From: Streptomyces canus
GTDB lineage: Bacteria; Actinomycetota; Actinomycetes; Streptomycetales; Streptomycetaceae
Direction of reading: 5' to 3'
NCBI RefSeq assembly: GCF_030816965.1
Contig: NZ_JAUSYQ010000002.1
Coordinates: 10,406,001-10,470,000, forward strand
DNA: 64,000 nt
The notes below the pieces were generated by a model. That model had not been told where the DNA came from. It made no database searches and saw only the letters and a list, made by a program, of their open reading frames with translations. Of the stretch, positions 1 to 10,484 are shown in pieces. Each line of letters begins with the position of its first letter. Position 1 is the first letter of the stretch. The position numbers and the translations under genes were made by a program.

Positions 1-853
1 CCGCCTGACCGTCGGTCAGGGCAGGAGTTCCGGAGCTGTCCCACATCAGCGGCGTCGGCGAGATCGCCGCCTCCTCGCCGTCGGCGTCCCGGCCGCTGAC
101 GATGCCGGTGGTGGGGTCCAGGGAGAAGGTCAGGTCGGGGGAGGTCAGCCCGTAGGTCAGCTGCGCCACCCGCGGATCGGCCGCCGCCTGTCGGTTCTTG
201 ACCACCAGTAGCTGGGCGAAGCCCCCGTCGTCCGCCGTCAGCATCAGATCGGCGCCGGGGATGATCTCCGGGTACAGCGCGCGCGAGCCGTCGATCACCG
301 GCGGCGGGATGGTGCCCGGCCAGGTCAGCTGGAGGGTGTGCCCGCCGGTGGTGAGCGTCACCAGGGCGGTACCGGTGTCGGCGGTCGCGGCGACCAGTGA
401 GACCCTCCGCACCCCAGCCCCCCGGTCGGCATGCGCAGAGGCGGAGCGGGAGCCCGCCGAGAAGGTGAGACCGACATTGGTGGCGCGCGGCGACCAGCCA
501 TGTCCCGTGCGGACCAGCGAGGTGTCGATCGGCTGCCAGCGACCGTGGAGCTCGGCACGGACCGGCGTGGCGTGCACGCGCCGCTGCAACAGCCCGTCGG
601 GCCGGGCCCAGGTCGTCTCGTACGCCGTGCGCAGCGCCGTCACCTCGACCGGTCTGCCGGACCTCGCCGCACGCGACCCGGCCTCGGCCTCGGTGACCGG
701 TGCGGTCACGGGGGACGGATGGCCGGTGCCGTGGTGCCGGTCCCCGTCGGTGCCGGTCAGTCCGGCGTACGTAAGGCCGCAGGCCGTGGCCAGGGCCACG
801 ACGGCCGCCACCGCGGCCCGGCGGGCACGCGGGCGCCGCCACTTGCTGGTCAT
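1..853 (-). CDS. Large secreted protein, N-terminal part (LamG/DNRLRE type), runs off the window
   Basis: On the minus strand an ATG at 853 follows a purine-rich ribosome binding site (AAGGAAG) and opens a frame with no stop down to base 1, so at least 284 residues are present and the C-terminus lies outside. The start reads MTSKWRRPRARRAA followed by a hydrophobic Ala/Val/Leu stretch, a typical Sec signal peptide. The next ~200 residues (TWARPDGLLQRRV, then WQPIDTSLV, then LYPEIIPGADLML) match my memory of the N-terminal half of large Streptomyces cell-surface proteins annotated LamG-like or DNRLRE, often found beside Rhs genes. It is divergent from the Rhs gene, with about 290 bp between the two starts that must hold both promoters. 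The family is recognised by resemblance only. Confidence 0.7.
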   Translation of the reverse strand, partial: MTSKWRRPRARRAAVAAVVALATACGLTYAGLTGTDGDRHHGTGHPSPVTAPVTEAEAGSRAARSGRPVEVTALRTAYETTWARPDGLLQRRVHATPVRAELHGRWQPIDTSLVRTGHGWSPRATNVGLTFSAGSRSASAHADRGAGVRRVSLVAATADTGTALVTLTTGGHTLQLTWPGTIPPPVIDGSRALYPEIIPGADLMLTADDGGFAQLLVVKNRQAAADPRVAQLTYGLTSPDLTFSLDPTTGIVSGRDADGEEAAISPTPLMWDSSGTPALTDGQA

Positions 854-1145
854 GAGCGAGTCTTCCTTCCCCCCTTGGACAAGGGTGCAGATCATGACCT
901 ACCTGAAGGCGCCCGTCACGCCTGTGCCCTGAACTGACGGCCGCGGCAGGGCTTCCGGAAGGCCGGAGCGTCCCGATTGGTGTCTCCTTGACGGATACAT
1001 GACGTGATCATTACCACATCCGCACAGGGAACTCTGGATTTCTTCATGGCGTGAGCACAGAATCTGGCCGATCTTGAAGTGGCTTCACCTGCGGTCAACT
1101 CAGGCGCCGCTGCACCTTTTTCGGGTCGACCGGGGGAATTTCGCC

Positions 1146-4100
1146 GTGCCCTTCTTGCTGTCCGCGCACCGTCGCAGACGCCGCTCCGCCGTGCTCGCGC
1201 CGGTGGCCGTGGCCGTGACGCTCGCCCTGCTGCCCACTCAGGCGTTCGCCGCGCCGCCGGATCCCACCACCGCCGAGGCCCCGCGCGAAGACGTCGACCT
1301 GGTGAAGCTCGCCGACGACGAGGCGGTCGCCGGCACCACCCGGGACCCAGGCCTCGACAGCATCCGCACGGACCAGCCCACGGAGCAGACCGAGGCGCCG
1401 CCCGGCACCACCACCCCGGCCCCGTCCGGCACCGCCGCGGTCAGCTTCGGCACCACCGGTCAGCAGGCCGCCCTGCGTACCGGTGGCTCCGCCACCGCGG
1501 CGCAGACCGACTACGTGCCCGCCGGCACCCTCCCGGTCAAGTTGGGCCAGGTCCCCGACGCCCCCGCCCCCAGCGGCACCTGGCAGGTCGGGGTCTTCGA
1601 CCGCGCCGCTCCCGAGGCCCAGGGCGTGGACGGCACTCTCGTCAAGGTGACCGCGCCGGCCACGGGTTCGGTACCGGTCTCGGTCCAGCTGAGCTACCAG
1701 ACGTACGAGAACCTCTACGGCGCCGACTGGGCCTCCCGGCTGCAGTTCGTCCAGTTCCCCGAGTGCTACCTGACCACACCGGACGCCGAGGAGTGCCGGC
1801 AGTACACCGAGCTGGACACGGTCAACGACCCGGATACCAAGACCGTGACGGCCACCGTCGACACCGCGGCCGATGGGACGGTCAGCCAGGCCGTCACGAG
1901 CGGTTCCGGCTCCTCGGGCTCCGGCGTCGTGCAGGCGTCCTACGCGCAGCCGGCCGCCGCGAGCGGTGACAGCGCCGTCGTCGGGGCCGTCGACTCCGGG
2001 TCCGGACCGGCCGGCACCTTCAAGGCCACGCCGCTGACGACCGACGGCAAGTGGGCCTCGGGCGACTCCTCCGGCGCCTTCACCTGGTCCTACCCGCTCC
2101 AGGTGCCGCCGGCGCCCGCCGGCCCTCGGCCGGAGATCTCCTTCGACTACAACTCGCAGACGGTGGACGGCAGAACGGCCACCTCCTCGCCCCAGTCGTC
2201 GTGGATCGGCGAGGGGTGGAACTACGACCCCGGGCACATCGAGCGCCGCTACCGGACCTGCAAGGACGACCGCGAGGACACCGCCGCGGGCACGCCCAAC
2301 AACAAGGACAAGAAGTACAAGACGTCCGACCTGTGCTGGGTGTCGTACAACGCCGTGCTGTCGCTCGGGGGCAAGACCGCCCAGCTGGTGCGGGTCGGTG
2401 AGACCAACAGCTACCGACTGGAGAAGGACGACGGCACCAGGGTCGAGCTGAAGACCGGCGGCGACAACGGCGACAACAACGGCGAGTACTGGATCGTCAC
2501 CACTGCCGACGGCACGCAGTACTACTACGGCCTGAACAAGGTGGGCGGCGGCCACGCCGACACCGACTCCGTCTTCACCGTCCCCGTCTTCGGCAACCAC
2601 CCGGGCGAGCCCTGCCACAAGGACGCCTTCGCCGACTCCCGCTGCACCGCGAGCGACGGCACCAAGCAGCAGCAGGCTTGGAGCTGGGGCCTGGACAAGG
2701 TCGTCGACGTGCACGGCAACACCATGATCGCCACCTGGCACAAGTCGACCAACTACTACGCCGTCAACAAGAAGTTCAAGACGCCCGAGAAGTACGTCCG
2801 CGGGGGCTACCCGGACACCATCGAGTACGGGATGCGCCCCGACAACCTCACCAGCCCCGCCGCGAAGATCGTCTTCGACGCCGAACAGCGCTGCCTGGAG
2901 ACGGACGGCTCCTGCGCTGCCGACAAGTTCGACGACACCAAGAACCCCGCCTCCTACCGCCCCTGGTGGGACAGTCCCGGCAACCTCAACTGCAAGTCCG
3001 ACTCCAAGCTGTGCCCTGCCTTCCCGTCGTTCTGGATCCGGATGCGGCTGGGCAGTGTGACCACCTACGCCGCCCGCCCCGGGGTCAGCGGTCTCGGGCG
3101 CGTCGACTCCTACACGCTCCACCACTCCTTCCCGCGCGCCTGGTACAACACCTCGCCCGGTCTGTGGCTGGACTCCGTCACCCGTACCGGCTACGCGCCC
3201 GGCGACACCACCGGCACCGTGCTGACCGAGTCCGGCGTCAGCTTCGGGCGGTACGTCGTCAGCAAGGACGACCCGCTCGGCGGCTACCTCAAGGACCAGC
3301 AGCTGCCCAACCTGGTCCCCCGCTACAAGGGTGACCCGCGGCCCGGCTTCACCCGGCCCCGCATCGGCACGGTGTCCACCGAGAACGGCGGCGACGTCGA
3401 GGTCGTCTACCGCGGCGGCTGCCGCAGCGAGCCGTCCGTCGACCCCGCCGACAACCACGGCACCTGCTACCCCGTGCGCTGGTCACCGGACGCGGAACAG
3501 GCCAAACCCCCGCTCGCCTGGTTCAACAAGTACGTCGTCGACTCGGTCACCGAGATCGACAAGATCTCCGGCGTCTCGGACCGCGTCACCACCAAGTACG
3601 CCTACAGCGACGCGGCCTGGAGCCAGGACGACGACGAGCTCACCAAGCCGAGTCTGCGCACCTACAGCGTCTGGCGTGGCTATCAGAAGGTGTCCACGTA
3701 CCGCGGCGCGAAGAACGGCGGCACCACCGTGGGCGTCCCGCAGACCCAGTCGTACGGTGTCACCCGCTACTTCCGCGGCACCGGCGGCGCGGTGAAGGAC
3801 TCCACCGGCACCGTCACCCTCGCCGCCGCCGACGCGCCGCAGTATGCCGGCATGACCGCCGAGACCCTCACCTACGACGGCACCGGCGGCCGGCTCCTCA
3901 AGCGCACCCTCAACTATCCCTGGTCGCACCAGACGGCCTCCCGCACCCGGGACGGCGGACTCGACCCGCTCCTCGCCCACCAGGTCGACGTCCGGCGCAC
4001 GGACGCGATCCAGACGGTCGACTCCAGCTGGCAGGCGGTGCGCACCGAGACCGAGTTCGAGACCGACCACGGGCTGCCGTGGCAGGTGCAGACCGCCGTC

Positions 4101-7100
4101 GTCAGGCCCGACGGCAGCGGCGAGAAACTCAGCGACTACACCTGCGCTCGCACCGACTACGTCACCAACGAGGACGCCAACCTCATCGGCCTGCCCAAGC
4201 AGGTCCGTTTGACGGCGACCTCCTGCGACGGCTGGACGAACGCCGCCCCGGCGACCCAGCTGATGAACGCCACCCGCACGAGTTACGACAACGGCGCCTG
4301 GGGCGCGATTCCCACCAAGGGTCTGCCCACCAGCATCGCCACCCCGGACGGCACGGGCGTGGGCTACTCGGTGGTGACCGGCCGCAGCTACGACCCGCTC
4401 GGCAGGCTGCGCAAGATCACCGACCCGCTCAAGGGCGTCACGGAGACCCAGTACACGCCCGCCGACATCGGCGGACCGGTCACCGCGATCACGACGATCA
4501 ACCCCAAGGGGCACACCAGCATCACCACCTACGACCCGGGCCGGGGCCTGGCCCTGGCGGTCACCGACACCAACGGGCACGTCTCCCGCAGTGCGTACGA
4601 CGCGCTGGGCCGTCTGATCAAGGGCTGGTCGGCGTCCCGCTCTTCGGGCGACCAGTCCCCGGACGTGATCATCGGCTACCAGATGGCGGCCGTCACCTCC
4701 AGCGCGACCAAGCCCAGCGCGGTCACCGTGCAGACCATCAAGGACGACGGCTCCTACAGCAGGCAGGTCACGCTCTACGACGGCCTGGGTCGCCAGTTCC
4801 AGGTCCAGAGCGAGGCGCACGGCCCCGGCCGCGTCATCGTCGACACCCGCTACGACGACCACGGTCTGGTCCGCGACAAGACCGGCGACTACCTGGTCAA
4901 GGGCGAGCCGGAAGCCGCCCAGTTCAAGCCCAAGAGCCTCAGCCTGGTGCCGAGCATGACCCGGACCTCGTACGACGGTCTGGAGCGCCCGGTGAAGACG
5001 ACCGCGCTGCACAGCGGCACCCCCGTCTACTCCGACTCCACCAGCTACGGCGACGACTGGACGCTCGCCAAGCCCGCCGGGGGCGCCACCCCCGCCACGA
5101 AGACGATCACCGACGCCCTCGGCCGGGTCGCCCGCGTGCAGCACTTCACCAACAAGGACCTCAGCGACTGGCGCAGCACCTGGTACGGCTACGACGCCCG
5201 GGGCAACCGCACCTCCGTCAAGGACCACCAGGGCAACCTCTGGACCTACACCTACGACGCCCGCGGCCGGCTCAGCAACTCCACCGACCCCGACCTCGGC
5301 ACCTCGTCCTTCGAGTACGACGACCTCGACCGGCAGACCAAGGCGTCCGACGCGAACCAGAAGACGACCTACACCGCCTACGACGCCATCGGCCGTGTCA
5401 CCTACGTACGCGAGGGATCGCCCACCGCGGCGCCGGTCAAGGAGTTCACCTACGACCTGCCTGGAGCGGCCGGCAAACCCGCCTCCTCCCTCCGGCACGA
5501 GGCCACCGGCGACTACGTCGACTCGGTCACCGGCTACGACAGCGAGTACCGGCCGATCGGACGCGAGATCGTCGTGCCCGCACAGGCCGACACCGCCGGT
5601 CTGGCGGGCACCTACACCTACGCGTACACCTACACGCCCACCGGCAAGCCGCTCAGCGTCACCCTGCCGGCGGTCGGCGGCCTCGCCAAGGAAAAGGTCG
5701 TCACCCGCTACGACAGCGACGGCCTGCCCCAGTCCACCTCGGGCCTGACCTGGTACACCTCCGACGTCACCTACTCGCCCTACGGCGAACCGCTGCGCAC
5801 GGTCAGCGGCGCGCAGCCCTACCGCGTGTGGACGACGAACTTCGTCGACGAGCACACCGGCCGCGTCCAGCGCACCGTGTGGGACCGGGAGACCGACAGC
5901 TCCCACCGGATCTCGGACTCCTACTACTCCTACGACCGGGCGGGCAACGTCACCTCCAGCGCCCGTAAGCAGACCACCGGGTCGACGAGCACCTGGGACA
6001 CCCAGTGCTTCTCCTACGACTACCTGGGCGAGATGGTCCACGCCTGGACCTCCACGGTCGCCGTCGGCACGGCCGGCACCGGCTGCAAGTCCGCCAACGG
6101 CACCGCCTGGGGCTACCGGGAGGACGGCCAGTCCTCGGCAGGACCCATCGCCGAGGCACCGGACTCCGCCACGGACGCCGCCACGCCCGACAGCGACATG
6201 GCGGCCTCGCTGAACGCCGCCGCGCCTGCCTCCGGCACGGTGTCCACCGACATCACCGCCTACTGGCAGTCCTTCACCTTCGACGCGATCGGCAACCGGG
6301 CGAGCCTCACCGAGCACAACCCCGCCGACACGACGAAGGACGTCAAGAGCGTCTACGGCTACGGCACCCAGGGCACCGGCGGCACGCTCGCGCAGCCGCA
6401 CACCCTGGCAAAGGTCACACCGGCCACGGGCACCGCGTCGAGCTACACCTACACATCGGTCGGCAACGCCGAGACCAGGACGCTGCCCGGCGGCACGCAG
6501 AACCTGGTCTGGAGCGCGGAGGACAAGGTCACCGAGGTCAAGGGCTTCGGCGACGGCGCCGGAGCAGTTGTCGGACTGTCCGGCAAGTGCCTCGACGACG
6601 CCAACGGTTCAACGGCCGACGGCACTCCTGTCCAGCTCTACCGATGCAACAACTCCCGTGCCCAGCAGTGGCGGACGACCGGTGACACCCTGCGGATCTT
6701 CGGCAAGTGCGCGAGCGCCTCCGGCACCGCGAACGGCACCAAGATCCTTCTGGCCACCTGTGACGGAAGCAGCGCGCAGAAGTTCACCGCCCGGACCTCC
6801 GACAAGAGCCTCTACCACCCGGCGTCCGGCAAGTGCGTCGACGTGCCGAGCTCCAACGACGCGGACAGCACCGGTCTGCAGCTCTACGACTGCAACGGCA
6901 CCACCGCCCAGCAGTGGACGCCGGCCGACCGCACGACGTACGTGTACAACGCCGCGGGCAACCGTCTGCTGGAGCACACCGCCGCGGGCAGCGTGCTCTA
7001 CCTCGGCGAGACCGAGGTGAGCGTGGACATCAAGGGCAACATCGTGGCAGCGTCGCGCGGTTACGCCCACTCCGGAGCGCCCACAGTGGTCCGCTCCACC

Positions 7101-8330
7101 AAGTACGGCAGCACGACCGGCCACCGGCTGAGCATCCTGCTCACCGACCAGCTCGGCACCTCCACCACCTCGGTCGACCAGACGAGCGGGCAGACCGTGA
7201 GCCGCCGCTTCGTCAAGCCCTTCGGCGAGACACGTGGCTCCCAGCCCTCCAGCTGGCCGGACCGGCGCTCCTACCTGCGCACCGGCATCGACGACACGGC
7301 CACGGGCCTGACCCACCTCGGCGCCCGCGAGTACGACCAGTCGACCGGCCGCTTCCTGTCCGCCGACCCGGTCATCGACCCGTCCGACCCGCTGCAGATC
7401 AACGGCTACGCCTACGCCGACAACAACCCGGTCACCAAGAGCGACCCGGACGGCCTGCAGGTCGCCGAGTGCTGGGAGGGCACGGCGGTATGCCGCGGGG
7501 GAGTGCCCATCGCGGCGCGGCCCCCGACGGAGATCGACCCGGATCGCGCGCTCACCGAAGGCACGGTCAGAGATCGCCGGGTCATCTACGACGAGCGCGG
7601 CGTCCCGCATACACTGGGCGCGCGGACGAACAACGTTTCGGAGCAGGTCGCGTTCGACTACATGAACGATGACCTGCGCAACGGCGGCAAATACTACGAC
7701 GGTTCCAAGAACGGCAGCGGCACCCGGTACCTGTGGCAGGACGACAAGGCACTGCCCAGGAGGGGATTGATGCACGGTCCCAACGGCGACCATGTCGCGG
7801 CCGGCACCACGGCGGACTTCATCAGGGTCACCTGGAAGAACGGCAAGATCGTGGCCGTCGACACCTGGGACGCCAACGAGAGCAATCCCAGGGGGGAGTT
7901 CAACGCGGGCAACGTCGCTGACACGGTTTCCAACAAAATGAACCTCACTGCCAAGGGCCAGACCCAGAATGTCGTCTACGTCGCGAAGGGCCAAGCTGAG
8001 GCAGAGGCGATCCGAGACAGATTCGTCGGCAACAAGCATGTTCGCGTGATCTGGCCGGATGGGGCCTTCGACACGCAACGCGTGCAGCCGCTGGTCCGCA
8101 ATGTCAACGGTGGGACCATCCGAATCACCCCCGGCGAGGTCACTGGGAGGGCTCCCAGCGTGCCCGATGCACCGTCCGAACCCAGGTCGGGCGGGGGAAG
8201 CAGAGCGGGTAGGCTCATGGGCGGTCTTGGCGTCGTCGGTGATCTGTACATGATCTGGGACGCGACACGCTCATGGCAGCGGGGCTGCGACGGGTGGCTC
8301 GTCTCCTGCGATCCGCCGCCGACGGCATGA
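1146..8330 (+). CDS. Secreted Rhs/YD-repeat protein with internal ricin-type lectin and toxin-like C-terminus
   Basis: I chose GTG 1146 (GGGGGAA just upstream) over the in-frame ATG at 1074, because it places a twin-basic start (SAHRRRRRSA) directly before a hydrophobic core ending TQAFA/APP, a good signal peptide. The product is about 2394 residues. Tens of YD/RHS repeats (YDxxGRxxxx) fill the middle. At about 6565-6925 a beta-trefoil ricin-type lectin domain with three QxW-like repeats (AQQW, AQKF, AQQW) interrupts the RHS region. The conserved RHS end (LQINGYAYADNNPVTKSDPDGL) lies at about 7395-7460. The last ~290 residues are unrelated to RHS and end in a possible membrane segment (GGLGVVGDLYMIW); by analogy with polymorphic toxins this tip should be the effector. 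Its core (IRVTWKNGKIVAVDTWD, then QTQNVVYVAKGQ) has the spacing of CdiA-CT-like nuclease folds, an inference only. Confidence 0.9.
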   Translation: MPFLLSAHRRRRRSAVLAPVAVAVTLALLPTQAFAAPPDPTTAEAPREDVDLVKLADDEAVAGTTRDPGLDSIRTDQPTEQTEAPPGTTTPAPSGTAAVSFGTTGQQAALRTGGSATAAQTDYVPAGTLPVKLGQVPDAPAPSGTWQVGVFDRAAPEAQGVDGTLVKVTAPATGSVPVSVQLSYQTYENLYGADWASRLQFVQFPECYLTTPDAEECRQYTELDTVNDPDTKTVTATVDTAADGTVSQAVTSGSGSSGSGVVQASYAQPAAASGDSAVVGAVDSGSGPAGTFKATPLTTDGKWASGDSSGAFTWSYPLQVPPAPAGPRPEISFDYNSQTVDGRTATSSPQSSWIGEGWNYDPGHIERRYRTCKDDREDTAAGTPNNKDKKYKTSDLCWVSYNAVLSLGGKTAQLVRVGETNSYRLEKDDGTRVELKTGGDNGDNNGEYWIVTTADGTQYYYGLNKVGGGHADTDSVFTVPVFGNHPGEPCHKDAFADSRCTASDGTKQQQAWSWGLDKVVDVHGNTMIATWHKSTNYYAVNKKFKTPEKYVRGGYPDTIEYGMRPDNLTSPAAKIVFDAEQRCLETDGSCAADKFDDTKNPASYRPWWDSPGNLNCKSDSKLCPAFPSFWIRMRLGSVTTYAARPGVSGLGRVDSYTLHHSFPRAWYNTSPGLWLDSVTRTGYAPGDTTGTVLTESGVSFGRYVVSKDDPLGGYLKDQQLPNLVPRYKGDPRPGFTRPRIGTVSTENGGDVEVVYRGGCRSEPSVDPADNHGTCYPVRWSPDAEQAKPPLAWFNKYVVDSVTEIDKISGVSDRVTTKYAYSDAAWSQDDDELTKPSLRTYSVWRGYQKVSTYRGAKNGGTTVGVPQTQSYGVTRYFRGTGGAVKDSTGTVTLAAADAPQYAGMTAETLTYDGTGGRLLKRTLNYPWSHQTASRTRDGGLDPLLAHQVDVRRTDAIQTVDSSWQAVRTETEFETDHGLPWQVQTAVVRPDGSGEKLSDYTCARTDYVTNEDANLIGLPKQVRLTATSCDGWTNAAPATQLMNATRTSYDNGAWGAIPTKGLPTSIATPDGTGVGYSVVTGRSYDPLGRLRKITDPLKGVTETQYTPADIGGPVTAITTINPKGHTSITTYDPGRGLALAVTDTNGHVSRSAYDALGRLIKGWSASRSSGDQSPDVIIGYQMAAVTSSATKPSAVTVQTIKDDGSYSRQVTLYDGLGRQFQVQSEAHGPGRVIVDTRYDDHGLVRDKTGDYLVKGEPEAAQFKPKSLSLVPSMTRTSYDGLERPVKTTALHSGTPVYSDSTSYGDDWTLAKPAGGATPATKTITDALGRVARVQHFTNKDLSDWRSTWYGYDARGNRTSVKDHQGNLWTYTYDARGRLSNSTDPDLGTSSFEYDDLDRQTKASDANQKTTYTAYDAIGRVTYVREGSPTAAPVKEFTYDLPGAAGKPASSLRHEATGDYVDSVTGYDSEYRPIGREIVVPAQADTAGLAGTYTYAYTYTPTGKPLSVTLPAVGGLAKEKVVTRYDSDGLPQSTSGLTWYTSDVTYSPYGEPLRTVSGAQPYRVWTTNFVDEHTGRVQRTVWDRETDSSHRISDSYYSYDRAGNVTSSARKQTTGSTSTWDTQCFSYDYLGEMVHAWTSTVAVGTAGTGCKSANGTAWGYREDGQSSAGPIAEAPDSATDAATPDSDMAASLNAAAPASGTVSTDITAYWQSFTFDAIGNRASLTEHNPADTTKDVKSVYGYGTQGTGGTLAQPHTLAKVTPATGTASSYTYTSVGNAETRTLPGGTQNLVWSAEDKVTEVKGFGDGAGAVVGLSGKCLDDANGSTADGTPVQLYRCNNSRAQQWRTTGDTLRIFGKCASASGTANGTKILLATCDGSSAQKFTARTSDKSLYHPASGKCVDVPSSNDADSTGLQLYDCNGTTAQQWTPADRTTYVYNAAGNRLLEHTAAGSVLYLGETEVSVDIKGNIVAASRGYAHSGAPTVVRSTKYGSTTGHRLSILLTDQLGTSTTSVDQTSGQTVSRRFVKPFGETRGSQPSSWPDRRSYLRTGIDDTATGLTHLGAREYDQSTGRFLSADPVIDPSDPLQINGYAYADNNPVTKSDPDGLQVAECWEGTAVCRGGVPIAARPPTEIDPDRALTEGTVRDRRVIYDERGVPHTLGARTNNVSEQVAFDYMNDDLRNGGKYYDGSKNGSGTRYLWQDDKALPRRGLMHGPNGDHVAAGTTADFIRVTWKNGKIVAVDTWDANESNPRGEFNAGNVADTVSNKMNLTAKGQTQNVVYVAKGQAEAEAIRDRFVGNKHVRVIWPDGAFDTQRVQPLVRNVNGGTIRITPGEVTGRAPSVPDAPSEPRSGGGSRAGRLMGGLGVVGDLYMIWDATRSWQRGCDGWLVSCDPPPTA

Positions 8331-8355
8331 GTGGAAACGGACCGAGGAAAGAGCT

Positions 8356-9078
8356 ATGGCAAAAGAGCGAGTGACGGTGTGTGTTCCCCCGTGCGACCCG
8401 GGGGACGTCGTCCAGGCCATCACCGCGGCGATGGCGCCGTTCGACTACAACCGTGACGTCGGGGTCGGCGATCCGGACGTCGAGACCTGGTGGGACTACT
8501 GGCAGATTGGCGGCCGGGGCTGCGAGTTCCTGGTCGTCCCGGGGCACGAGGACGACCCGCGTCTCATCCGGGGTGCCATGACCCTGTCCGGGGAGCCACG
8601 CAACGTTCCGCCGGAGCTGTGCGACGGCGGACCACGCGCGCTGCTGGACCTCGAAACGCCGCGTACGCGGGCAGCCGCCGAAGCACGCCGAGCCTTCGAA
8701 GCATGGCAGGAGTTCGCCTCTGCCCACCCGCCCGGCCGTGCCTTCGGGGCCTTCCGGGCTCGGCACTTCGCCGATCCCGAGAACTATTCGCAGGCGCAGG
8801 CCCTGGAGGACTACCGCACGCAGCCGGTCGTCGCGGCGCTCCGGGACAACCCGGAATTGAGAGAGATCGTGGGCGGCGACCCAATCGCCCGCCTGAGCGA
8901 CGACCTCGACGGCTTGGTGCGCGATGCCATGGACTCCGCCTTGCCCTCGAACGGCCTGCTGACTCTGGACGGGCGCTGGCTGGACATAGCGAACGCCGAC
9001 CGACGCCGCTACTTCAACGACTACCTCGACGCACTTCCGGCCGACGCGTACGCCGTTCGCGTGCTCTACCACGGATGA
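8356..9078 (+). CDS. Candidate immunity protein for the upstream Rhs toxin
   Basis: ATG 8356 follows a GAGGAAAGAG ribosome binding site and lies only 25 bp after the Rhs stop, so the two are almost surely co-transcribed. The product has 240 residues, no signal peptide and no clear membrane segment. It contains a WWDYWQIGGR motif near residue 40, like the aromatic W-x-x-GGR signature seen in several phage and polymorphic-toxin associated families, and an acidic overall composition. A small acidic cytoplasmic protein directly behind an Rhs C-terminal tip is the standard position of the cognate immunity gene. I do not recognise a named family; immunity is inferred from position. Confidence 0.65.
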   Translation: MAKERVTVCVPPCDPGDVVQAITAAMAPFDYNRDVGVGDPDVETWWDYWQIGGRGCEFLVVPGHEDDPRLIRGAMTLSGEPRNVPPELCDGGPRALLDLETPRTRAAAEARRAFEAWQEFASAHPPGRAFGAFRARHFADPENYSQAQALEDYRTQPVVAALRDNPELREIVGGDPIARLSDDLDGLVRDAMDSALPSNGLLTLDGRWLDIANADRRRYFNDYLDALPADAYAVRVLYHG

Positions 9079-9249
9079 GGTTCGCGTCCGCCGCCGTGCG
9101 CCTGATGCTCCGGCCCTGAGCGAGTACGCGTGGGGTGGAACACGCGCTGAGAGCACGGCGGTGAGGTGGGCCTCTTCAGCATCGTCAAGCCCGGCAGCGG
9201 ACTGCACGTCCTGCCGGTGCTTCTGGTCTCGGTCTCGTTCGGCTTCGGC

Positions 9250-9536
9250 CTGAACACCGCCGACGAGGCGTCACGCCACGGCTCACACCCCCGCCGCAGC
9301 CGCCCTCCGGGACGAGATCAACACCCACACCGTCGATCTCATGAACCGGGGCGCAACGCGAGGGGCTGCTCGCCCCGGACACAGATCTGGAGTGGACGGG
9401 GCAGGTGTACTACGCCCTCCTCGGCGAAGCCATCAACAGGCCCGACGCGGAGCAGGATCCCGCCGCACAGGACCCGGACGCCCTGGCCACGCTCGTCATC
9501 GACACACTCCTGCAGGGGGCGGGACCGCGCGGCTGA
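9250..9536 (+). pseudogene. TetR/AcrR-type regulator, C-terminal remnant
   Basis: Two frames joined by a one-base shift near 9350 read as the ligand-binding C-terminus of a TetR-family repressor: ALRDEINTHTVDLMNRG in one frame, then QREGLLAPDTDLEWTGQV and ALLGEAINRPDA in the next, ending at TGA 9534-9536. No N-terminal helix-turn-helix is present upstream, where 9079-9250 shows nothing recognisable. It is dead as a repressor. The stretch 9537-9935 holds no gene I can support other than the leader of the sigma-factor gene. Confidence 0.55.
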
Positions 9537-9935
9537 GTCGTAACGGGCTGCAGCCGCCAGCGAGCGGTCGTCGTCCTGCCCGCCGGAGAGCCGGCCCATG
9601 GCGGGCATTGCGGGGCCTGTGGTGGGGCCGGATCTGCCCATCCGGCTCCGTACATTGGCGAGTAAAGCCGGCCGGGCGTGAGGATCACTGGGTGGTCGGT
9701 ACGGAAGTCCGGTGCCTGCGTGGCGTTGTCGAAGCACGGCTCGACACGCTCGCTGATGGAGAAGTGCGAGTACGTGATGCTGACGACGCCGCTGATCATG
9801 TCCATGCTCTGACCGTAGAGGCCGTCACGTCGCCCCCGCGAGGAGCCCGGCGGGCTCGGGGCGAGAAAGTCTGGCCGGCGGGGCAGTCGAACCTCCTTCC
9901 GCGCCCGTCTTTACAGGGGAACGAGGGAGGGCGCA

Positions 9936-10484
9936 TTGAACGCCGACGAGGAACGCCAGTTCCGCGAGTTCGTGGCGGCACGGTCGAGATCGCTGCTGCA
10001 CACGGCCTACCTGCTCACCGGGGACTGGGAGCAGGGCCGGGACCTGCTCCAGACCGCGCTTGCCGCCACCGCACGGCGCTGGTCGAAGCTGCGCGACCGG
10101 GAGCAGCCGGAGATCTATGTGCGCCGGGCGCTTTACCACGCCCAGGTGGACCGCTTCCGACTGCTCAGCTGGGGACGGGAGACGGTCACCGACACCCTGC
10201 CGGACCAGCCGTCCGCGCAGGCCGTCGACTGGGCCGACACCGTGGTCCAGCGGCAGGACATCATGGCCGCGCTGCGGCGGCTGCCCAAGAGCCAGCGTGC
10301 GGTGGTCGTGCTGCGCTACTTCGAGGACCGGCCGGACGCGGAGATCGCCGCGATTCTGGGTGTCGCCCAGGGGACGGTCCGCAGCCAGACCCACAAGGCC
10401 CTCGCTTCTCTCCGTACCGCCTTGGCCGAGGAGGGGCAGTCGGCCGCCTCCTCCACCGCCTCCGGAAGGGGCGTCGTCGCATGA
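9936..10484 (+). CDS. SigE-family ECF RNA polymerase sigma factor
   Basis: TTG 9936 is preceded by GAGGGAGGG and starts a 182-residue protein. Region 2 begins EERQFREFVAARSRSLLHTA and continues YLLTGDWEQGRDLLQTAL. Region 4 carries LRRLPKSQRAVVVLRYFEDR followed by the helix-turn-helix AEIAAILGVAQGTVRSQTHK. This is the typical short SigE-family sigma factor of Streptomyces. Its last codons overlap the start of the next gene (ATGA at 10481-10484), so the pair is translationally coupled, and the downstream membrane protein is a natural candidate for a regulator of this sigma factor. Confidence 0.92.
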   Translation: MNADEERQFREFVAARSRSLLHTAYLLTGDWEQGRDLLQTALAATARRWSKLRDREQPEIYVRRALYHAQVDRFRLLSWGRETVTDTLPDQPSAQAVDWADTVVQRQDIMAALRRLPKSQRAVVVLRYFEDRPDAEIAAILGVAQGTVRSQTHKALASLRTALAEEGQSAASSTASGRGVVA